Source of the DNA: Thraustochytrium sp. TN22
Lineage: Eukaryota > Sar > Bigyra > Thraustochytrida > Thraustochytriidae
Direction of reading: 5' to 3'
Assembly: GCA_013306675.1 (NCBI GenBank)
Contig: JABLUY010000025.1
Coordinates: 154,983 to 218,982 of the forward strand
Length of the DNA: 64,000 nucleotides
How positions within the stretch are numbered: position 1 is the stretch's first letter; each line of letters opens with the position of its first letter. The notes under the pieces were generated by a model. That model was not told the DNA's origin. It searched no databases and worked only from the letters and a program-made list of their open reading frames with translations. The position numbers were made by a program, and so were the translations under genes. This document shows, in pieces, positions 57,672-64,000 of this stretch.

Positions 57672-58482
57672 CTTTTGACAAGCAAATCACAATGTAACCT
57701 TGAGCTTCAATGTGCGCTTGTCGTCGCGAATGCGAGCTTGTCACGAGTCGCTCCCTCGGCTAGTGGCAGACAGAGAGATGGGAGTCCCACGCGCAGCATT
57801 CTCCGAGTCAAGGCGCACCAAGAGCGAGTCCAAACGCACGAATGCGAGCTTACCAATGCGCCGGAGCCGCGACTTGTCGCTCGGACAGCACCGAGAGCGA
57901 GAGCGAGAGCGAGAGCAAGAAGGCGGTCCCCACGGAGGAAGCGAAGCGCTCCAGAGCATCGATGAGGCCGAGGCTGGCCAGGCCTCCATTGACGTCTCCT
58001 CGCTCCAGACGGCCATGTCTGACAGCACCACGGTCACCGCAGCCATCACCTCCTCCACGACGGCCACCATCACGGTCAACGAGGTTGAGGCCGACGTGTG
58101 CGAAGGCCGCACTTGCTCGAACCAGGGCTCATGCGTCGGAGCAGAAGAGGAAGACGCAGCGAGAGATCCAGCTGCAAGACTCGGATGCATGCAGCATCAA
58201 TCCAAAGCGGCCTATTTGAAAATAGCCCGGAAAAGCCGATGTGCGGCTTCGAATCGCGCGCGGCACCGCCACCTCACCGCCGCAGAGTGCTACTACGATC
58301 GCGGGAGCGCGGGCGAGCGGGCGGGCGGGCGACGGCGGCGGCAGCGGCGGCGGCGCGGCGGCGCGGCCTGCTCGTGCCGTGCGCGCGGCGGCGGCGGTCG
58401 CAGTTGCAGCGCTGAGCGGGAGGGAGCCTGGCTGCGGGCCGCCGCGGCTTCTCAGGGCGAAAAGGACAGGCAGACAGGCACC
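57672..58482. other. Upstream region of PheRS-beta gene
   Basis: About 810 bases. The PheRS frame stays open back to 57700, but the 261 extra residues are Arg/Ser-rich and unlike the enzyme. A GAGCGA/GAGAGC array lies around 57889-57920, and a GGC/GCG-rich 5' UTR precedes the start. No separate gene supported. Confidence 0.4.
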
Positions 58483-60360
58483 ATGCCGGTGGTGAGCGTG
58501 AAGCGCGACCTGCTCTTCAAGGAGCTGGAGAAGGAGTACACGGAGGAGGAGTTTGACCAGCTGTGCTTCGACTACGGCATCGAGCTGGACGACGTGGAGG
58601 ACGACGAGGACGGCGAGGTGGTGTACAAGATCGACATCCCGGCGAACCGGTACGATCTGCTCTGCCTGGAGGGCCTGGGCCGCGCGCTGCGCGTGTTTCT
58701 GGGCCTCGAGGCGGCGCCGACGTTCAAGACGGTGGCGCCCGCGGACCCTGCCAAGACGCGCATCACGGTGCGCAAGGAGACGGCGCAGGTGCGGCCGTTT
58801 GTGGTGTGCGCGACGCTGCGCGGGCTGAGCCTGACGCAGGAGACGTACCAGAGCTGCCTGGACCTGCAGGACCAGCTGCACCGCAACCTGTGCCGGCGAC
58901 GCACGCTGGTGGCCATTGGCACGCATGACCTGGACTCGCTGGAGGGCCCGTTCACGTACGAGGCGCTGGCGCCGGAGGATATCCGCTTCGTGCACCTCTT
59001 CGAGGAGTCCAAGGAACTGAACGCGCGGGAGATTCTGGATGACTTTCGCGTGAACCCGGAGCGCAAGCACCTCAAGCCGTACACGGACATCATCTACGAC
59101 TCGCCCGTGTACCCGGTGCTGTACGACAAGAACCGCACGGTGCTGTCGCTGCCGCCCATCATCAACGGGTCGGTCTCGAAGATTTCCAAGGACACCAAGA
59201 ACATGTTCATTGAGTGCACTGCGACGGATCTGACCAAGGCCAAGATCGTGCTCAACACGATCGTGGCCATGTTTGCTCGCTACTGCGCCGACCCGGAGTG
59301 CGTGGAGACCGTGGATGTGGTGTACGAGGAGCCCGTGCTGCCGGGCGGCAGCACCGAGACGATCTCGTCCATGACGTGCCCGGACCTGTCGACGCGGTCC
59401 GCGGACGCGGACGTGGCGCGCGTGCAGAGCACCATCGGCGCGGAGGTGCCGGCGCAGGAGATGCGCAAGCTGGTGGAGCGCCTGCAGCTGGGCCCGGCCA
59501 CGCTGAACGCGGACGAGACCGTCCTCTCGGTGACCGTGCCCGTGACGCGCAGCGACATTCTGCATGAGGTGGACATTGCCGAGGACATCGCCATTGCGTA
59601 CGGCTATAACAACATCGAGAAGACCGTGCCGGTGTCGCACCGGCCTGGCTGCGAGCTGCCGGTGAACCTGCTGGCCGACCTGCTGCGCTACGAGATTAGC
59701 CGGCAGGGCTACATGGAGTGCATGACGCTGGGCCTCTGCTCGCTGGAGGAGAACTTCTCCATGCTGAACCGCGAGGACCCGGGCGACCTGGCCGTGACGC
59801 TGGCCAACCCGAAGACCATCGAGTTCCAGTGCGTGCGCACCTCGCTGCTGCCGGGCATCATCAAGACGCTGGCGGAGAACATGTCGCTCAAGATCTCCGA
59901 GGGCATTCGCCTCTTTGAGGTCTCGGACGTTGTGCTGCGTGACCCGCGCGACGCCGACCAACGCGACATTGGCTGCCGCAACGAGCGCCATTTGGCTGCC
60001 ATGCACGCTGGCCTGGTCTCCAGCTTCGAGACCATCCACGGTCTCGTGGACCGCATCATGCAGGTCCTGGCCGTCGTCCCGGCCGCCGAGTACTCCAAGG
60101 AGGCACACGAGTCGCCGCTTGTGCAGATGCTCATCAGCGACGGCGCTAGCATTGGCGAGTACAAGCTCGCGGCCCGCGACAGCGACCGTACCTTCTTCCC
60201 CGGCCGCGGTGCCACCATCCTCTGGAAGTCCAACGGTTCCTCCGAGTGGGCCGAGATTGGCTCCTTTGGTGTGCTGCATGCTGAAGTGCTGCAGAACTTT
60301 GCCGTGCCCTTTCCGTGCACTGCCCTCGAGATGAACATCGAGCCCTTTGTGCGCGAGTAA
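58483..60360 (+). CDS. FARSB: Phenylalanyl-tRNA synthetase beta subunit, cytosolic
   Basis: A 625-residue protein collinear with human FARSB from MPVVSVKRDLLFKELEKEYT to the end NIEPFVRE. Visible landmarks are IDIPANRYDLLCLEGLGRAL (N-terminal part), VAIGTHDLD and FTYEALAP (B3/B4 editing-type domain), LSLPPIINGSVSKIS, the B5 repeat region VTVPVTRSDILHEVDIAEDI with AIAYGYNNI, and the catalytic-like core NPKTIEFQCVRTSLLPGI. It pairs with the alpha subunit to charge tRNA-Phe in the cytosol. The human loop after ELDE is shorter here. ATG 58483 (GGCACCATGCC) is a good start and matches the family length. Confidence 0.95.
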   Translation: MPVVSVKRDLLFKELEKEYTEEEFDQLCFDYGIELDDVEDDEDGEVVYKIDIPANRYDLLCLEGLGRALRVFLGLEAAPTFKTVAPADPAKTRITVRKETAQVRPFVVCATLRGLSLTQETYQSCLDLQDQLHRNLCRRRTLVAIGTHDLDSLEGPFTYEALAPEDIRFVHLFEESKELNAREILDDFRVNPERKHLKPYTDIIYDSPVYPVLYDKNRTVLSLPPIINGSVSKISKDTKNMFIECTATDLTKAKIVLNTIVAMFARYCADPECVETVDVVYEEPVLPGGSTETISSMTCPDLSTRSADADVARVQSTIGAEVPAQEMRKLVERLQLGPATLNADETVLSVTVPVTRSDILHEVDIAEDIAIAYGYNNIEKTVPVSHRPGCELPVNLLADLLRYEISRQGYMECMTLGLCSLEENFSMLNREDPGDLAVTLANPKTIEFQCVRTSLLPGIIKTLAENMSLKISEGIRLFEVSDVVLRDPRDADQRDIGCRNERHLAAMHAGLVSSFETIHGLVDRIMQVLAVVPAAEYSKEAHESPLVQMLISDGASIGEYKLAARDSDRTFFPGRGATILWKSNGSSEWAEIGSFGVLHAEVLQNFAVPFPCTALEMNIEPFVRE

Positions 60361-62994
60361 GTAGTACCAACAACCAACACACAGAAAACCACACACACAT
60401 ACTTGATGACGACAACGACGCTCGGCTCGGACGGCGGCGGCGGCGAGAAAAGACACGCCCGTACATGATGACAACAACATGATGACAACAACAACGCTTG
60501 GCCGGCGAAAGAGAGATACGAGCTTTCACAGTGACTCAACACGCGTCGTGCAGGGCAGTGCCGTGCAGAGCAGGGCAGAGCAGGGCAGTGATGCCGAGGG
60601 CGGAGCGCCCCAAGGTGCGCCAGATGACGATGCAAACGGCCAAGCACGCGCAAATGGTGGTGCTCCAGTGCGCCGCGCAGCAAACACCACGCCTCGGGCA
60701 GCAACAGCCTGCAGCACAAGAAGCTGCCGCTCGCCGTCTCGCCGCGCGTGTCGCCGCGAACAAGCGCGACGGTCGAGGAGAACGGCAGCAGCAGCCAGCA
60801 GCAGGAATAGCAAGGTGCTGCAGCGGGAGGAGACTTCACGGCCCACGGCCAAGCAGACCGCCTGTGCAGATTGATGTTTCGCCAAGGCGCCGACGGAAGC
60901 ACGAACCACCGCAGCCACAGCCGCGAGCCCGATTCCAGCGGCCGTCGCTGTCGAGACAACTGGCGAAGAGCAGCGCAGAGGTCAGCGAGATCACACAGCA
61001 GCTCACCAAGACCTCTCGCCTAGAGTTGCCGTGCGCCGGCGCAGCGAGCGCGACGCTGCTCTTCCAGCCGCCTGCGCGCAGAGCCCTCTGGTTGGCAAGC
61101 TCGCCAGCAAGATCCCGTCAATCGTGCAATTCGCGGCGAGTACCAACCAGTTCCACCATCCCTTACCAGGCGGCGCAGTGTACTACCGCGAATGGAAGAG
61201 GCGGCGCTGGACTTGGACCACTGGATGCTGCGCTTCCGCATCCCGCGCGCCTGCGCGGCGTCCTGCATCGCTGCATCGGAGATAATTTGCGAGACTTCGG
61301 TTGCACTCGCTCTTGCTCGCGATGTAACGTGAGCTCCCAAGCACGAGCAATGCGCGCTCAGCAAGTATGAGCAATGTGCGTTTCGCGGACGGGCAAGACG
61401 CGCGTTCGTGCGCGTGGCGCGCCTTGGGGCGTTGAAGGTTTTTTGCCGGACTGCTTCCCACTCGTCGCGCAGGTCGATCGGGCATCGCCCACCAATCAGT
61501 TCTTGCAGGCCGCCTGAAAGTGCTCAAGTCCGGACTGGCCTCGCAGCCTTTCGATGATTCTCTACTCCAACGAAGAGCATGCAGGCTCCTGCTGTGTCCG
61601 TCGCAGCGCACGCGCAAGCCCAGCGCCCTGATTTCGCTCGGGCCGCCACGCGCGCGGCGGACCGTGACGCGGCTGAGCCGGCCGACAGCTCCCTCCGTGC
61701 GTGCACCCCAGCACTTGCCAAATGTGCACAACCCGCTGTCGTGCGCGTGTCACGCGATCAAGACTCTCAAGGACCTCTCAAGTAAGGCTCCAAGCCCGCG
61801 CTTTCCTTTTTCGGGTCGAATATGAGAAGCGCTCAAGAGCTGACCTTGCGGCTGGCGGAAGGTGTAGGCGCAGCGTACGAAGGGCTGATTTGCAGGCTCC
61901 GACCAGCACCGCGGCTGGTCTGGGCAGCACACGGCCAGTAGGCTCGTCAGCGGCACGCAGTCAAGCGACGCGAGCGTGTCCCCTATTGCCTGAAGGTCGC
62001 CAAAGCCTACGGGACCTCGACGTGACGGCTTGCACAAGCAACAGCTGCGCGGACTTGCACTTCGCGGCCTAGGGGCCAGGCTGGGCCAGCCCGTCCCGTA
62101 CCACGCAGCCGTGCACTCACGCGCATACATCGGAGGTTACAATGCTGGCTGGCTGCTGCGATCAAAGGCTAGCGCGCTGTCACTGTGCGACATCGGAGGA
62201 CAGGGCCTGGCTGACAGTGCGCGAGCGAAAATCCTTGCTGGAGACCCCCGACGCCCGTGTGTTCGCACTGGCCATGATTTGCCCGGTTCGTAGCGGTCCC
62301 TCGGTTTCATTAATTGGCTGGCTAGCTACTAGCTAGCTGGCTGGCACCGGATTCGTGCTTCGGACCTTTCGGCGTGTGCATGGGTGACAGACGGCTTACG
62401 TCTCCTACCGAGCTGACTCACTGAGGGTTTTTAAAAATGTTGGGACCCTCTCGTCAGTTTGAGGCAGCGCGCGCCCCTGGAGCCCGTCTGTTCTGGGCGC
62501 CGCGCACCGCACACGGCGCTTCTGCGTCAATAGAGGCTTCCAGCCACTTGCGCCCACTGCCTGCAGGCCTGGCTGGCAGTGCGCGAGCGAAAATCCTTGC
62601 TGGAGTGCATCTAGCTACCAGCCACCCCAGCGTCACGCTTGGCCATGATGGGAGACGCAGATGTACGCCGCAGCACGCCGGCTCGTGGCGATCCCTCAGT
62701 CTCATAGCTGTGCTTCGGACCTTTCGGCGTGTGCATGGGTGAGAGACGGATTACGCCAACCGAGCTGTGGGCCAGATTGGCACGGGGCTTGCCTCAGACA
62801 GACGGAGTCCGTCCCTTCTGGACACCGCGCACCGCACACGGCGCTTCTGCGTCAATAGTGGGACCCTGCAGGCTGCGCTTGCCAAGCGCTCCGCGCCGGC
62901 AAACGCGCAACTTCATTAAGCGCTGCGTCGTTGGCAGGCTCGAGCACGTGAGGGGAATCCTGGTCTGCGCGTCGAGGCTCGTGCTTGCGCCATC
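60361..62994. other. 2.6-kb region without a supported gene
   Basis: The region starts with the PheRS 3' end: CA-rich DNA and two tandem ACATGATGACAACAAC units near 60463-60495. It goes on with mixed-composition DNA in which short ORFs occur on both strands without protein-like character. A long plus-strand ORF (60498-61370) and its antisense partners look like chance frames. 62.2-62.9 kb holds diverged direct repeats described separately. Less GC-rich than the coding regions. Confidence 0.5.
62203..62900. repeat. Diverged direct repeat, two copies about 325-362 bp apart
   Basis: Three blocks recur in the same order: GCGAGCGAAAATCCTTGCTG at 62221 and 62583; GTGCTTCGGACCTTTCGGCG at 62355 and 62710; CGCGCACCGCACACGGCGCT at 62501 and 62826. 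Spacing shrinks from 362 to 355 to 325, so the copies have diverged by indels. Sequence between blocks is only partly conserved. Confidence 0.85.
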
Positions 62995-64000
62995 ATGCGC
63001 ATGAGCATCATGGTGGTGTGCCTTCTCCTCATCGCAATCCTAGCAAGCCCATTCGTTGAGGCTTCGTGCCACTGCGAACTCAGCATTGACATACTTAATT
63101 GTTTCAATTGCGACACATTCCCCGAATATCTCCCCGAATATAGCGAGGTTTTCACGCTTCAGATTCAAAAAGGAACCTCCATAGGCTTAACTTCTGTGCC
63201 AGCGTCCATCTCAGCGTGGACGAGCCTGGCGTTTCTCGACATCGTGCTCCACCAGATCTCTTCCCTGCCAGACGAGATTTCCGCTTTGACCAACCTTCAG
63301 CACATGTGAGTTTCGGGCTTCTGACGTTTGTCCGAGAAGGATTCCGGAGCGCGAGTCCGGAGCGCAAACGTAGTAGGCGGACAGCTTCAAGCATCTGGCG
63401 ATGTCCCACGGGCGAAATGTGAACTAACGCCGCTACAGAAACGCAAATCAAAACTCGCTCACTGCGCTGCCAGAGTTGCCAACCATGCTGACTTTTCTGT
63501 ACGTTGCAACATAGACTTTGTCAAAGAAACCTCCAAACTGACCGGTGATGATCTCTGCAGCGACGTGTCAAGAAATCAGCTCACAACACTTACGAGTGGC
63601 TCCCAACCGAGGTTAGGTTACCTTGGACTAGCAAGCAACCAGCTCACTGCACTTCCGAGTGATCTTGGCAGCAACCTACCGAGCTTATATCAGCTTGACC
63701 TGAGCTACAATGATCTGCTCACATCGTTGCCGATGTCTCTCACGCAGCTCACAAATCTCGAACTGCTTGATACCATCGGGCTCGATCTACAGGGCCCTCA
63801 ACCCAACATGGCTTTCGTCAGGTATCAATCGCCGAATCGCGACTGGGCCAGCTATACGAAATACCCCACCGTTTCACCGACGAACGAGCCTACTGCGGAG
63901 CCAACGGAATACCCTACCCGAGAGCCGACTGCAGACCCAACGGCTGAGCCCACGGCCGAGCCCACGGCCGAGCCCACGGCCGAGCCCACGGCCGAGCCCA
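62995..64000 (+). CDS. Secreted or surface LRR protein with PT-rich repeats, three exons visible, truncated by window end
   Basis: Exon 1 (62995-63305) encodes a signal peptide (MRMSIMVVCLLLIAILASPF), a short Cys-containing cap (CHCELSIDILNCFNC) and the first leucine-rich repeats. Exon 2 is 63439-63498 and exon 3 begins at 63561. Intron 1 is GTGAGT...CTACAG; intron 2 is GTACGT...CTGCAG. Both interrupt a codon after its second base, and splicing yields unbroken LRR spacing (LQHINANQNSLTALP, FLDVSRNQLTTL, YLGLASNQLTALP). After about six repeats comes a Tyr/Trp patch, then YPTVSPTNEPTAEP and repeated PTAEPT units to the window end. Such Pro-Thr stalks are common on stramenopile surface proteins. 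Base composition is clearly less GC-rich than its neighbours. Confidence 0.8.
63306..63438 (+). other. Intron 1 of LRR gene (133 bases)
   Basis: GTGAGT to CTACAG; splitting the Ile codon (AT|A) of the LRR motif. Confidence 0.75.
63499..63560 (+). other. Intron 2 of LRR gene (62 bases)
   Basis: GTACGT to CTGCAG; splitting the Leu codon (CT|C) at the equivalent position of the next LRR. Confidence 0.75.
63890..64000 (+). repeat. Pro-Thr repeat coding array
   Basis: Twelve-base units encoding P-T-A-E (CCCACGGCCGAG) become perfect from about 63947 and run off the end; earlier units are diverged (TVSP, NEPT, EYPT). Confidence 0.9.

Noticed and set aside
58235-58265. TTCGAATC as a possible tRNA T-loop
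   Set aside because: Stem pairing fails at two of five positions and no D or anticodon arm is present.
57700-58482. 261-residue N-terminal extension of PheRS-beta, including a Cys pattern (CEGRTCSNQGSC) like an EGF repeat
   Set aside because: Family proteins start at MPVVSVKRDLL; the extension is low complexity and a single short Cys pattern is not enough.
58129-60480. 783-codon minus-strand ORF
   Set aside because: Antisense of PheRS-beta; rich in His, Arg, Leu and Val as expected from reversed GC-rich codons.
60498-61370. 290-codon plus-strand ORF and opposing minus-strand ORFs after PheRS
   Set aside because: No fold signal, no good start context, and competing frames on both strands.
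18715-62340. CTAGCTAG palindromes near 18717, 22636, 44821 and 62330
   Set aside because: Seen in four intergenic places, but too short and low complexity to call a regulatory or terminator element.
1-64000. CRISPR array, bacterial operons or prophage
   Set aside because: The window is eukaryotic; direct repeats found are coding repeats, microsatellites or tandem duplications without spacer structure.

Overview
The window is nuclear DNA from a GC-rich, intron-poor protist. The genes are eukaryotic: a COMMANDER subunit, a tubby protein, a NEK kinase, proteasome beta-3, RNA polymerase III subunit RPC8, cytosolic PheRS-beta and a kinesin-14. Most are single exons, and the four introns I could place are short GT-AG introns of 62 to 226 bases. 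A Zn2Cys6 transcription factor, long PTAEPT-type repeats on a secreted leucine-rich-repeat protein, TPR proteins of the kinesin-light-chain type, and a mitochondrial release factor 2 with an altered stop-codon-reading tripeptide together suggest a stramenopile close to the thraustochytrids (Labyrinthulomycetes). This placement is an inference. No rRNA or tRNA gene was recognised.

Layout. 1-10.7 kb: end of CCDC93 (+), tubby (-), TMEM260-type O-mannosyltransferase (+), NEK6/7-like kinase (-), and an unrecognised membrane protein (-). 10.9-14.1 kb: a frame-broken relic followed by a TPR protein whose N-terminal half also carries two frame breaks. 14.5-28 kb: SF2 helicase (+), methyltransferase (-), BSD-YjjX fusion (-), divergent RF2-like factor (+), and a NudE-like/kinesin-14 chimera (+). 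28-46 kb: Nudix (-), Kelch membrane protein (+), RPC8 (-, one intron), hotdog thioesterase-like protein (+), ABC1 kinase (-), PSMB3 (+, intron inside the start codon), coiled coil (-), a 1 kb-residue unknown (+) with a 332-bp tandem duplication over its 3' end, and a CoaE-Nudix fusion (+). 46-56 kb: polyQ ORF, a broken YqaJ-nuclease/PiggyBac-like element, a Zn2Cys6 factor and a CaaX coiled-coil protein, all on the minus strand. 56.7-64 kb: coiled coil (+), PheRS-beta (+), 2.6 kb of repeat-bearing non-coding DNA, and the start of the LRR/PT-repeat gene, which runs off the end.

Genes are arranged mostly as head-to-head pairs with very tight tail-to-tail junctions (down to about 50 bases), so most gaps over 300 bases are shared divergent promoters. 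There is no operon and no single pathway. Four proteins combine domains usually found apart (NudE+kinesin-14, BSD+YjjX, CoaE+Nudix, YqaJ nuclease+PiggyBac-like C-terminus). The RF2-like protein is the most intriguing gene, because thraustochytrid mitochondria use UUA as a stop codon.
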